Below are positions 44,979 through 56,546 of a stretch of DNA of 64,000 nucleotides, piece after piece. The notes beneath the pieces were generated by a model that was given only the letters and a program-made list of their open reading frames with translations, made no database searches and was not told where the DNA came from. A program made the position numbers and the translations under genes. Each line of letters starts with the position of its first letter. Positions within the stretch are counted from its first letter, which is position 1. This DNA is from Fomitopsis serialis (taxonomy: Eukaryota > Basidiomycota > Agaricomycetes > Polyporales > Fomitopsidaceae), in the NCBI RefSeq assembly GCF_022376445.1, contig NW_025954961.1, forward strand, positions 558,001 through 622,000, in the 5' to 3' direction.

Positions 44979-47900
44979 TTAAAGTGCCATAGACGAGACA
45001 CCCCCTGTGGCATTGCTTACGCTGCTCACTCCTGCGGATTGAAGCGCCAGCTGCACATAGTCAAATGTCAGTACCAGTGGCAACGCGCGAGAGCGCGCGA
45101 CTACTGACCAGGGCGAAATGGCCGCCCACGACCGGGCGTGCTCGGAAGATATACACTTCACCGTTCGTGGTGTAGTAGAGATCGCTGAGGGGCGCGTTGT
45201 TCTCGCCGTCGGCGGCGTATGAGTAGAGGGCGCTGATGAACATGTCCCTGACTGTTGTGTTCGTCATGATGCCGGCCGTATAGGTTTGCCAGTCTTTCAC
45301 GCGTGAGCGATGGAGGTCAGTTTCCATAGAACGCCAAACTGAGGTCTGACTTACCTGTCTTGGTGTACGTATGACTGAATGATGTAATCAAGTCGGGTGA
45401 GTCGACATACTACCAAAGGTGGAACACAACGTACCGCGTGTCCAAGGGCACACCGTACTGAGCTATTCACGCAAACTCAGTACCTTAATGCAGATCAGGC
45501 ATAAGGACCTCACCATCTACCGTAGGGTACCACGCCGTTTCTACGGGAGATTCAGACCGGCTAGTGAACGATGAGAAGCGCAGGCACTCACGCATCTCGT
45601 ACACCGAGTCGGGAATGAGGTTAAGCTTGAGGAGTTTATCAGCCCACATGTTGTAGGTCAGGCCCCAACTGTCGACAACTCAGTAACAAGTCATGGAAGC
45701 AGATGTTCTTTGCACCAACCTGGAATCATTGTTGTACTGATAAAGCCGTCCAGATCAAATTAAACAGTGTTCCTGCTAGTGCCGTAGATAGACTCACCGC
45801 GAGCATCAAGTGTGTGCCGTCCGACGACGTTGCGAAGTTCTGCCACTGCGTGACATACGACGACGCGATGGACTGTAGCACTGACGTGTCAGATATTCCA
45901 CAGATCACTGTATCACCAGCGACGACTTACAGTGTAGTTGGAACTGTCCTCACTGTTGCCGACCAAACTTGCCAGCTCGCCCATCGCCCGGATGCCAATG
46001 ATGCCCTTGATGGCCAGGTTCGTCTGGTTAGCGAGCGACCCCGCGAAGTCGTCCGTGCTGATTTGGTTCGCGGGGATGAGCGAGTCATTGATCAGGTATT
46101 GCGTCCACTGGTCGAGGAGCTTGTACTGTAAAGGCATAAGCTCGCGTCCGTGCAGTGCCGTGAACAGCGTGTCTACTAATGCGACACTCACGTAAGAGGT
46201 GATCAAGGAGGTGTCGCTGGTAGCTTGGACGTAACTCAACGTCATGATAAGCATGTTGCCGCTCTCTTCGAGTGGCATGGGCTCGTCTTTCCCTAAGGAC
46301 ATTGTTCAGACACATCATCACTACCACAACTCAATACCTACCGTCATTGTGACCAGTTGCATTCGGGTAATGCGCCCCTGTCAGGTTCACGGGTTCAGCG
46401 CTCTGCGAGTTGCAATGTGTAAGAGTGACGAACCCATATCATGCACAGCCCATCCGTTCGGATACTGACCAGTTGCCTGGTATTCAAACAAGGACAGGAG
46501 GAGATACTTGCCGATGGCGGGATTCGTGTACAGGAATATGGGCCAAGCTGGGTAAATGACATCGACCGTGTTGACATTCTGTAGTCCATCTGTCAGTTGA
46601 AGAGCCATACATCGCGTGCAACACTACTCACGCCGTCACTCGAAATTTCTGCTCAGAGGGCGGTGAATTAGGCGCGTCTGCGGATTCATGATCGCTGATT
46701 CTGACTGAAGCGCACGCACCCTTCATGAATGTCATGATGTCTGACGTGTTGAAGTTGCCAGAGCTGTCTTTCGAGATCGTGAACTCGATGGAACCGAAGG
46801 CCTGGCGGACGGCAAGTGCGACCCAGTCAGCATAGTCAGACGAGATTTTAGACGCGTCCGAGCTGATCTGTGCATCAAACGCAGCGGCCCTCGCCAACGC
46901 ATTTTCATAATCGCCCAAGAACGTCGACAGCTATTGCTATAAATCAGCACGATATCATCACAATATGGAAAGTGATACATACCACTTCCGTTGCCGTTGA
47001 GAATTGACTCCAGAAGTACAAGTTCCGTTGCTGTAACTGATCATCCGCGATGATGTATTGAATTGCCGGGTCGCGGACATGGCCGACGGCATAGAGGACG
47101 GTGGCTGACGTTCCCGAAACTGTGCCCAGGTCGTGCGCGAGGGCGAACACGGGCCAATCATTCGAGACCGCGCGGAAGTTCGTGTCTTGGGTGTTTGCGA
47201 GTACGCCGTTCTTGATGAACTGCGCACGAACAACGATGTCCTGGCCGGTCTGGTAGGTGACGTTGTTTGTCTACAAGAGGATAGTCAATCAAAACGCCCC
47301 ACGAGCCGGTGTCACTGATGGCATACGTTCAACGTCGCATAGTATCCGGAGCCCTCTGTAGTGTTGAGTCAGAATAGTAGATCAAGATAGACTAGTGGCA
47401 TGACTAACGTTGAGTACGGTCATCGACTTCGCCGAACTCGGTCTGGTCCTCGAGCTGCACTTGGTGGAAGATTATGTCGCCGGTAGTCGTAGTCCAGTTA
47501 ACCGTTAGGCCATCGTCACCAGAGACCCACTCTGCGCTGATGTCTGAGTACACAGACACAGTGTGCGATTGACCGTCATTAGAAGCCGCAGACAGCGCCA
47601 TGTAAGAGAAAGGAATGGATTGGTTCAGCAAGTCGCTCGGCTATGGAGCAACAAATATCGTCAGAATCCATTGCTGAATCTGTACTGTGAAGGCACAGTC
47701 ACCTCGACAGGACTGAGGAAGGTGACGGTCAAGTCGATTCCTCCTGCAGTCAATACGAAGATGCTCTGAGTGCTGGTGAACTACAATATCGTGAGTGTTG
47801 TGCTGCCGAGACACCAAACCAAGATTACCTCTGCGCTTTTCTGTGAAGCCTTCGAGAAAGTTGCGCCAGACACAGACGAATCACCGAGGAAGCTGTAGGA

Positions 47901-48184
47901 CGAGCCATCTACGTTCACGTAGCCTGCCCATCCTAGGGTCTAGAAGTTATACTACTTCAGCACATAAGTCATTCAGGGAGGCCATCATTGCTTACAGAAC
48001 CGGTCCAGAATTGTGGCCAAGCCCCGTTCAACGCCGTGCCACTCCCTTGAGGCAACCAAGCGGAGAGGTACGGAGAGCGAACTGCAAGAGGGTAAGAAGG
48101 GGGACTAAAGGGCGTCGCAGTCCAGCTCAGCGCGAGGCTAACAGCGGGCAGCAGCAGAGCGGCACCCAGGACCAGTAGGCGCAT
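44979..48184 (-). CDS. Secreted fungal glutaminase (GtaA type, DUF5127/DUF4965/DUF1793), copy 1
   Basis: Hydrolyses L-glutamine to glutamate and ammonia outside the cell. The ATG at 48184 gives the signal peptide MRLLVLGAALLLPAVSLALS, followed by TATPFSPPSYPLAVRSPYLS. Blocks in order are DGSSYSFLGDSSVSGATFSK, VNWTTTTGDIIFHQVQLEDQ, NDWPVFALAHDLGTVSGTSA, VALAVRQAFGSIEFT and YPAWPIFLYTNPAIGKYLLL. These continue with ATGQYPNGWAVHDMG, MPLEESGNMLIMTLSYVQ and DDFAGSLANQTNLAIKGIIG. The last ones are YNNDSSWGLTYNMWADKLL, YGVPLDTR and FRARPVVGGHFAL. At least a dozen short introns divide the gene, and I saw no frameshift in the parts I followed. It ends without a membrane tail (..NATGGVSSMAL, stop 44979), so the product should be free in the medium or wall. 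Glutaminase activity is inferred from the family; related domains of unknown activity exist. Confidence 0.8.
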
Positions 48185-48286
48185 TGTCAAAGTGTCGAAG
48201 TTGACGCGGACGTTGAGATCTCTGAGACTCGGATGACGAAAGGCGTTCGATCTTATACCCGGCTGAGTGTAACGTAGGTTTGACAG

Positions 48287-48460
48287 CCCTGGTTGTGACA
48301 GCGATCATGGGACTAATAAAAGCCTGTACCACGCGTATCCACCGATCGACTCATGCGGTGAACTGCTGCCTCCAGACTCCAGTTACGAACCCAGCTTCAC
48401 CTAAGCAGGCTCACGGGGTCAAAGGGGTAAACATAGGTTTCAGAGAACCCACGAGAAGGC
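48287..48460 (+). repeat. Dispersed repeat, copy A (upstream of glutaminase copy 1)
   Basis: About 170 bp matching 54804-54970 in the same orientation at roughly 80 % by eye. Shared runs include AGCCTGTACCACGCGT, CAGCTTCACCTAAG and ATAGGTTTCAGAGAACCCAC. No terminal inverted repeats or coding frame seen. Confidence 0.7.
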
Positions 48461-49574
48461 AGGAACGCACCAAATACGTGGGGACACATGTGCGTGCGGC
48501 AGGTTCTGTGAGCCTGAGAGGAGCAGCCACCACGGCGAGTGGGCGGCCCGCTGGCGGCGGCGGGTCAGTGCGAGAGCGAATTGACCCGTGAGACCAGGAC
48601 TGCAGCCGCTTTGATCCCAAACATTCCTTGTACGTACCTCGACAGATGGCAACAAAGTGGCCGCTCTCACAGCAAACGCTCACATACGGTCATTGTTGAG
48701 ATTCTCAACCTGTGCGTGCACAGATTTTTCGGGTTCCAGCTTAGCCCCGTGCGACGTGGGCATCATCGACCTTCTGAGCGTGGAACGAGGTGGAACGCCA
48801 TGAACTGCTGCTGCTTTCGTCCAGTTCGACCTGCGCGCGGGCCGGTCAGATTTGCCCATCGCTAGACACGCTGCACTGCCACTTACGAGTGATGCCAATG
48901 TCCGACGGACGGCACACCGGGCACGGTACAAGGTGGCATGCGACTTGCATGCGACTCGCCGGTTCCTCATATCATTAACCCCCAGCGCCCACTCGATATT
49001 CGCAATCTCGCCGCGACGGCATGTAACAGAATGCAGAGTACGTGGTCTCGATAGGCTGCGGAATGCAATTATGCTGCGCCGATGCAGGTCGGACGCAAGA
49101 GGCTGGAAGTCGATGCTAAACTGCTCCATCGCTGCTGCACATCAGAGTTGCTCAGCGCATCAATGACCAAATAATAGCACACAACGCGATCGCGATTAGG
49201 GCGTGCTTGTGTTCACGCGTCGCGACGCGTCCTTCGACAGCGTTGTACTTGGCTACATTGTCTCTTCTGCGTTCAGAGCCCAGAATAAGTGTACGTATAC
49301 AAGAGCGCGGAGCTACACGAAGCCGTCCGAATACATTGTCCTTGGCAACGCTGGGTACATTGTATTCAGCCATAACAGTACTCCTTGTGGGTCCATGTTG
49401 CCACGCCGTCCGAATATGTAACATCCTTGTTCGTACACTTTGCACCCGAAGTATAAAGAGCCAGAGCTCAGGTACTGCAAACCAGCTCCTCTGTGAGTAA
49501 CCTACATCTCGTCCGCGACGAGTGTCCCTCACTTCAACCCGCGCTCCTTCACGCCACGCTCCTGCAAGCCTACC

Positions 49575-49811
49575 ATGTCCTCCCACACCAGTGCTCCGAC
49601 CTCGGCCCTCTTCGCTGCGCCATCGACTACGTCCAACCCGTTCGCTCTGGTTGCGACCTCACACTCTCCGCGCGAATCGTTTGCATTGTACGAGGACCTT
49701 TGGCGGCTGTTGCGCCCAGTGTCATCGAGCGAACAGACCGTGCCCGCGCGGAAGCGCAGGAACAGCTTGCCCTCCGGCGTGACAGGATGGAAGCGGATGC
49801 TCTGGTTGTAG
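49575..49811 (+). CDS. Possible small protein of 78 residues
   Basis: An open frame starting ACCATGTCC, a good fungal start context, after a C/T-rich leader and a TATAAA at 49452-49457. It encodes a serine/threonine/alanine-rich N-terminus and an amphipathic, basic second half (FALYEDLWRLLRPVSSSEQT; then ARKRRNSLPSG). There is no recognisable domain. It lies between the two glutaminases on the opposite strand. Composition and promoter elements favour a gene; the lack of homology I can recall argues for caution. Confidence 0.35.
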   Translation: MSSHTSAPTSALFAAPSTTSNPFALVATSHSPRESFALYEDLWRLLRPVSSSEQTVPARKRRNSLPSGVTGWKRMLWL

Positions 49812-50374
49812 GGCGCCATACACCTCAGTACGTAGAGCCATATCGTCGGCGCCGCGTCCCGAAATGACGAGCCATTACAGGAGACAGGAGATCTGCTACC
49901 CTTGACGGGCTGCATCTCATAACGAACCCATACGCGACAACAGCCACTGCAACCAAAAGAAAGCTCGCTTTCGAGCAACTGCAACACGAAACGTGACAGA
50001 TACCAACGCATTTCCCGGACAGTTCCCCTCCCTATATCCCAACGAAAAGGACACTTTACGATGCTCTGTACTTGTATACTGGAACATTACCTCTCCTTAA
50101 TCACGACACGACCCCTACGATTCTGTACATACGAGCAATGACTTCTCCTTAGTCACACGCATTTCACGGGCTTTCTCTGACGCATCTGCATCAACGTGTG
50201 CCTTTGATCGATTTCCCTGCAAGCACACCAATCAAGAATGTTCACGGATTCCAAAATCTGACCACTGAGGTCATAAAACCTAAAGCATGGAAGCATAAAT
50301 AAACAACATGGCTGTGAGCGTTAGTGCCACGCCTAGGCGCAGAGGGGTTCCTGCCCATTTAGAAGTGGCCCCAG

Positions 50375-53300
50375 CTACAAAGCGAGGGACAGGAGCGTCA
50401 TTGCCAGAGCAGGCAAGCAAAGCCAGCTGAGGACCGTGCGCGGATCCAAACTCATCGCGGAAGAGTGGGAACTCGTGGTAGCCGTAGACGACGACTGTGG
50501 TGATGCTGCTGTCGCAGTCGGCCCAGCAGTGATGCTCGTGCCCGACGTAGAGTTGGAGGCGGAGGTGACGAGCTACAGCAAGATGCAAGATCAGCGTTCA
50601 GCATGCTCATCTCAGTAAATCAATACAACACAGAACGCACCAACGCGAGGTGGCCACCGACGACCGGTCGTGCCCTAACGGCTTACAGCTACTTCCTGTG
50701 GTGCATATTGCCTTACCAGTCGCGGTATCGTACCAATCAGAAGCGGGGACGCTGTTCAGGCTGGACGAGAGGTATTTGTGCACGTAGTTGATGAGCTGGT
50801 TCTGTGCAGAGGTGGTGGTCATGGTCGCGGCAGCCCATATCTCCCAGTCTGACGAGTCATGGTCCGTGTTAAGAGCGCGATTGCGAGCGGAAATGGAAGA
50901 GACGGTGCTTACTGCTGAGGACATATGTATTCCTGGCAAGCAGAAATGATTAGATGGCTGGTCAACAGACAAGAGGAGGATTGAAGGCCTACCGGGTGTC
51001 CAAAGGCACGCCATAGGTATCTGCATGTGATGAGATCCTTGTATGAAGATAGCTTGTATTTGACTTACTCTCAACGGAGGTATACCATTCCGTTTCTGAG
51101 TAGCAGAATGCCCTGTTAGCAGGCGAACACGCCTATCGGCGAATTCAAAACTCACGCATCTCATAGACAGAGCTAGGGACGATGTTGGTTCCTAGAAGCT
51201 TGTCGGCGTACATGTTGTACGAGATGCCCCAGCTGCACGGAATAGTCCGCATGAGGTCTCACGCGACTTGTTATCGTAGGCTTACCTTGACGAATTGCCG
51301 TACTACACCATCCTCGATCAGCACTCATACAATCAACCCGGGAGGATCACCGTACCTGGAGCGTCAGATGTATCCCATCCGACGTCGTCGCCATCTGCTG
51401 CCACTTCTGCACATACGAAGACGCGATCGACTGCACCCAACATCAGCATCTATCAGACCATCGTTTGGTCAGCAACCACGACGCACGTTGTAGTTCGAGT
51501 TCGCTGAAGAGTTGCCCAAAAGGCTGGCGATCTCTGCCATAGCCTTGATACCGATGATGCCCTTGAGGGCAAGGTCGGTCTGGTTCGTGAGCGAACCCGC
51601 GAAGGCGTCCGAACTGAGCTGGTTCGTCGGCTCGAGTGTGTTGGAGACGAGGTACTGGGCCCACTGATCGAGGAGACTGTACTACAAGAAGAAGGGGAGT
51701 TTAAACCAGGTGAATCAATGAATCCGAGTAACATGGCGTACGTATGTGGTGATCAGCGACTTGTCGTTGGTCTTCTGAGTGTAACTCAAGGCCATGATGA
51801 GCATATTGCCATCCTCTAAAGCCATGCGTCAGACCCAGAAGTCCGCAATGTCTTCCATAAAACTTACCCTCGACCGGCATGCGAGTGTCGTTTCCTGATC
51901 GAGTCTCGTCAGATAGGCACGACGCAATGAAAGATCTTTCATCGCTCACCCTTCGGATACCCAGGGGCCTTAGGGTACGCAGGACCTATCAGAAGTTCAG
52001 GACGCATAGAAGACAACGTCTGCGCGTTGATCACGAACCCAAATCATGACAAGCCCACTTGTTGGGATACTGCCCGGTTGCTTGGTACTCGAGCAACGGA
52101 AGCAATGCGGCCTTGCCGATAGCGGCGTTCGTGTACAAGAAGAGAGGCCACGCGGAGAAGAGCAGGTCCGTTGTGCTGACTGACTGCAAGACATATGGTT
52201 CACGAACGTCTCAGGAAACCCTTCGATGGAGTGCTTACGTCGGAACTACTGATCTCTGGGGATGATCGGAATTTCAGAGTCGGACGGCTAGTGAGGACGA
52301 GAAGGGTACGTACCCTTGACGAACACCATGACATCGGAGGCATTTCCCGGAGTGTACGTGAACTCCATAGCGCCGAACGTTTGCCTTACGGAGAGCGCGA
52401 CAATGTCTGTGTAGTTGCTAGAGATCGCCGTCGTGTCTTTGTTGATCTCCGCGTCAAGAATATTCGCCCGGCTCAGCGCATTGCTGTAGTCTTCAACGAA
52501 GGTTGTAATCTGCACAAGGCATCAAAACGAACCCAAAAACCCTGACATCTCAGAACTTACCGCGTCATTGGTCGATGAGAACTGGCTCAGGTACAGCGAG
52601 CTCCGCGATTGCATCGTGCCACCTGTTGCGACGTAGCTGATGGCGGGATCCCTGGCATGTCCAACAACAAACACGACGGTGTCCGACTGGCCGGTGATGT
52701 TCCCAAGATCGTGGGCAAAGGCGAAGCACGGCCAGTCATTGTTGATCGCGCGGAAGTTGGTGTCCTGCGTATTCAGAAGAGTGCCGTTATTGATGAATTG
52801 AGCACGCAAGACAAGATCTTGGCCTGTCTGCCATGTCGTGCTGGAAGACTATTCCGCGAGATCAGCGAATCTTCTGCGCAAAATATCCATGACACCTACG
52901 CTCTGTGACGCGTAGTATACCGCTCCATCTGGACAACGCTCAATTGGGGACAAGACATTGATAGACAGACTCACACTGAACACGATCACCACTATCTGTG
53001 AACAAGGTCTGATTCTCAAGCTGGACCTGATGGATGATCACGTCGCCAGTTGTCGTGGTCCAGTTGACTTTCTGACTGTCAGTGCCGGAAACCCACTCCG
53101 AACTGATATCCGAATAAACTTGCACGGAATGGGAGTTGGCGTCTGTCGGGGTTGCGTAAACCGACATGTACGAGAACGGTATAGATTGGTTGACGAGACT
53201 GGTCGGCTACCGTGCAAGCTTGTACATGAGCGTCGACCAAGAAGCAAATGAAGGGTCGCTACCTCGACGGGACTCAAGAAGGTCACTGTCAGCTGAATGG

Positions 53301-53760
53301 GGCCAGCAGTCAAGACGAAGACACTTTGCGTTGACGTCCACTGGGGTTTGTGAGCTAGGCAGCACATGAATGTCGAAGAGACACGTACCGACAAGCTGGT
53401 CTGCGTAGCTTGTTTGTACGTAGTCTTTGCCACTGCAGGAGCTCCCAAAAAATGTAGGACACGCCATCGACTTTCACAAATCCCGCCCATCCAAGCGTCT
53501 GAACAGATCGAAACCTTCAGTCGTGGTACCATTGTTCAGAATTGCCTTGTACGCACATCGCCATTCCAGAACTGAGGCCAAGTGTTACTGAGCGCGGATC
53601 CCGAACCTGCATTCTGGGGCAGCCATGCCGATGAATAAGGAGAACGAACAGCAAGAGGGACGGAAGGAGGGTTGAAGGGAGTCGCCTTCCACGCGATTGA
53701 ACCGTGAGCATAACCGACACAAGCAAAGAGAGCGACTAGAAAGTTGAAGAGACCAAACAT
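50375..53760 (-). CDS. Fungal glutaminase (GtaA type), copy 2, with predicted GPI-anchor tail
   Basis: A diverged paralogue of the upstream copy, in the same orientation. The ATG at 53760 gives the signal peptide MFGLFNFLVALFACVGYAHG, then WKATPFNPPSVPLAVRSPYS. Matching blocks are YSDISSEWVSGTDSQKVNWT, NDWPCFALAHDLGNITGQSD, IVALSVRQTFGAMEFT, QATGQYPNKWACHDLG-like sequence and SLTNQTDLALKGIIGIKAMA. Further blocks are YNMYADKLLG, VPASDWYDTATG and RPVVGGHLAL. After an intron ending at about 50578, the last exon encodes a Ser/Thr-rich stalk (SASNSTSGTSITAGPTATAA), then LDPRTVLSWLCLPALAMTLL and SLAL, stop 50375. A stalk followed by a short hydrophobic end is the pattern of a GPI-attachment signal, absent from copy 1. 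No frameshift was seen in the parts I followed. The two products probably differ in location rather than chemistry. Confidence 0.78.
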
Positions 53761-54266
53761 GTTGTCGGTGGAGAAGCCCACGGACGGGGGAAGAGGAGTG
53801 GTCTACAGCACCGCGTCGGTCATATATTGCGCCTGAGCATGCGAATCAGTTTTCAGGGGATAAACGTTGCCACAGGCTGTCATCATGATGTGATGGTCGA
53901 GAACGGTGTATTTGAATGGTCAAGTATGAGTCGCATCGCGATGTATATGACTCTGAGAATCGCCAGTTGGCAGTCGCCCATTGACAGATCGCAACAAACC
54001 AGTGAGCGTCTAGACTTGGCATCTGTGCCTTTCAGAACTTCCGGAACTAATGTATGTTTATTCTGATAACATGAAGACCGTGAGCCGATACTGACCATGA
54101 ACGTTTGAACACGCACATGCAACAGACCGCTCACCTTCCTGGTCACTCTGACGGTGGTGCAATGAACGTACTGTACGGTGTTGTGGCGTTGATCAAGTGT
54201 TGATGCGGCAGACAGTAAGTGGCGCTGCACAGCCACAATGGCCGCCGTAATGCATTTGTCCCAATT
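53761..54266. other. Promoter region of glutaminase copy 2
   Basis: Relatively AT-rich 500 bp upstream of the minus-strand glutaminase; no gene or repeat recognised until the chitinase-derived sequence begins. Confidence 0.4.
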
Positions 54267-54803
54267 GAGCGCTCAACACACGCTAATGGATAGGGATCCA
54301 GGAGCTTGACCGGGTCTCGGGCTTCAAATTGACGAGAAAACCAAGGCCCCGGGGACATGCATAGCTAAACATCCGATGGCCAGAAGCAAACGATGGGGTA
54401 CGCAGCAAAGGCACGATTATGCCATGGGACACTGGTTCCCACAAAGCATCAGTCGACTAGTCGCAACTTGGTCGCAACAGCTAACTCCTTCCTGACCGCA
54501 TCCGTCAAGTCCCGCTGGTTCTTGTGTCCACCATGCATGTTAACGTCCACCCTGTGTAAACGTCGCCTTCATCCCTAGCGAGACCGAGTCGTCATAGATC
54601 ACAACCTGGTCCGCCGCACCTGTGCAAAAGCGGAGACATCAGTGAGCGGATTGCCATTCGCGTCTGCGAAGGGTACGGTCTGTACGGTCTGTACGGCTGC
54701 GCTCATCTTATTAGGGGAGTGTCGCCCGGAGAAGCCGCAGAGACAACAAGAAGTTCGCCGTATCGCTGGGCGAGACGATGTTCCTGCCGTTCCCTGCCTG
54801 GCC
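54267..54803 (-). pseudogene. Broken GH18 chitinase copy with a large internal deletion
   Basis: Same orientation as, and clearly derived from, a gene like the intact chitinase at 56547-58523. 54267-54615 matches the 3' flank and the last codons of that gene (56348 to about 56714). Without a gap it then jumps to sequence matching about 57450-57640, so roughly 735 bp including much of the catalytic C-terminal half is missing. The junction has a short GC(A/G)CC similarity. A 9-bp unit (TCTGTACGG) is duplicated in the second part. Frames are broken and no start is present. It is joined directly to dispersed repeat copy B. Confidence 0.8.
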
Positions 54804-54970
54804 CTGGCTAAGACAACGATCATGAGACTCATAAGAGCCTGTACCACGCGTGTCCACCGGTCGATTCATGCGGTAGACCACTATTTCCAGACTCGGTCTG
54901 GGAACGCAGCTTCACCTAAGTAAGTTCACGAGGTCAAGGTGATAAATATAGGTTTCAGAGAACCCACCAG
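54804..54970 (+). repeat. Dispersed repeat, copy B
   Basis: Partner of 48287-48460. It starts where similarity to the chitinase ends and stops about 30 bp short of the BUD13 stop codon. It differs from copy A by scattered substitutions and small gaps. Confidence 0.7.
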
Positions 54971-55000
54971 ATGAAGGTAATATACAAGGGGACGATGAGT

Positions 55001-56048
55001 TTACATGTCATCGACACTCCACTGGTAGCTCTCAAGTCCTCGTCGCCGCTTGTCGTTCTGTCGCTGAAACAGCTTCTTCTCGAAACCGTTGCCGCGATCT
55101 GGCATTGAAGATGAGCGCCCTGACACATGGAGCGGGAGCACAAACAAGACGCACCGACACCGTCCCAACGGTATCCAGGTTTGATACCATACCGATTTGG
55201 CGGAGGTGGTGGACCGGAATACTCGGGTTTGCGCGGACCTTTGGATCGCTTTTTCTGCAGGTGAATCGTCAAAAATCTGGACCCCGCGAGCGAAAGCAGG
55301 CGAAACGCACCGTTAAGAAAGCGGCAGCAGGATCGTTCCATCTGTCCTGAGCCTTCAACTCCTCGTTCATGTCTGCGTCGTTCTTGTCCCGAGCGAACGG
55401 ACGCGCCCGCATCGCCTCTTCCTCCTTCCTCCTCTTCTCGACGTCCTCCCGTTGCACAAGACCCTTACCCCACTCCATCTTGCGCGCCTCCTGTTCCTCG
55501 CGCTCACGTTTCCGCCGCGCCGCCTCAGCCCGCTCTGCCGCCATGTCCACCTGCCTGCCAGACGAGTCACGATAGACAGTCTCCTGCGCCGCAGCCTGCT
55601 CCTCCAGCTCCTTCTCCTTCGCCGTCTTGCCCCCCTTCTCGCGCGGAAGTGTCTTCTTGAGCTGCGCGGCCGTAAGGAGACCGCCCTTGAACGCGGGCTG
55701 CTCCTCGACCACTTGCGGCTGCTCGTCCGCGGCCGGGGGCGGCGACTCTTCGCGCTGCTCCCCCTCGCGGACGGTCGCCCAGCCCGACGCCTCGTCCATG
55801 CGCTGCCGCTTCTTGAACCCGCGGTCCTCCGCCACCACCGCGTCAGCGACCTCGTCCTCGTCTGCCTCGCGGTAGCTGTCCCAGCCGAGAACGTCGTGGT
55901 CTTTGATGAAGGACGCGCCGGAGCTGCCTGCTTTCGAGGACGCGGCTGTGCCTGCCTTGCGTTTCTTCTTCTTGGGTGCGGATGTGCGCGAGAGGATCGC
56001 GTCGGCCTTGGGGCCTGACATGTACTTGGCCGCGAGATAGGCCTGCAT
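55001..56048 (-). CDS. BUD13: Pre-mRNA splicing factor BUD13/CWC26 (RES complex)
   Basis: Part of the retention-and-splicing complex with Snu17 and Pml1 on activated spliceosomes. The ATG at 56048 gives [20 protein letters not shown] then KKKKRKAG. A charged central region includes [17 protein letters not shown]. The conserved block is [36 protein letters not shown] and [14 protein letters not shown]. After an intron it continues [20 protein letters not shown] then PGYRWDGV, and after a second intron [20 protein letters not shown] and SYQWSVDDM, stop 55001. All family motifs are present and in frame. The frame stays open upstream of 56048 but has no ATG there, so a short upstream exon is possible. 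Confidence 0.9.
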
Positions 56049-56135
56049 TAGAGGATCTAAAGCCTCAGATTGAACGGGCAAATGTATGAGTGAGAGTACG
56101 AAGGATACGTCAGGGGACGGTTCGGCGCGCGGCAA

Positions 56136-56546
56136 CGTAGAGTGTTTTGGCGTCTATTTGAACCCTCCTCATGAAAATATTCACCACCCTCGCAGTGGTG
56201 CTCCGAAAATCATTTCAAGTGGTGGTATATATACCTAGCATAGATTGAAGCTTGAACGGAATGCGTACTCTGCTCTCGGACTGAGGGAGACCCATAGAGT
56301 GCTAGGGTGGCGGAGATCGTGGCCCGATACAGTATGTACATACTAAGCGCTCAACACACGGTCACGTGAGAAGCTTGACCAGGCCTCGTTCTCTGGACTG
56401 GCGAAAAGATCTATACATTAATAGGACCTGGGGGGAACGCATAGCTGAAATGTGAAAGCGGATCCGATAGCAACAAGCAAACGACGGGATATATAGCAAC
56501 CACAAAATAATGCCACAGAACGCTGGCTCCCACAAAGCATCAGTAC
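56136..56546. other. Intergenic region, chitinase 3' flank
   Basis: BUD13 promoter and chitinase 3' flank. The part from 56348 onward is duplicated at 54267-54470 next to the broken copy. Confidence 0.5.

Noticed and set aside
55452..56018. 188-codon plus-strand open frame rich in Leu/Arg
   Set aside because: Antisense of the charged, Lys/Glu-rich BUD13 exon; leucine/arginine richness is the mirror of that composition.
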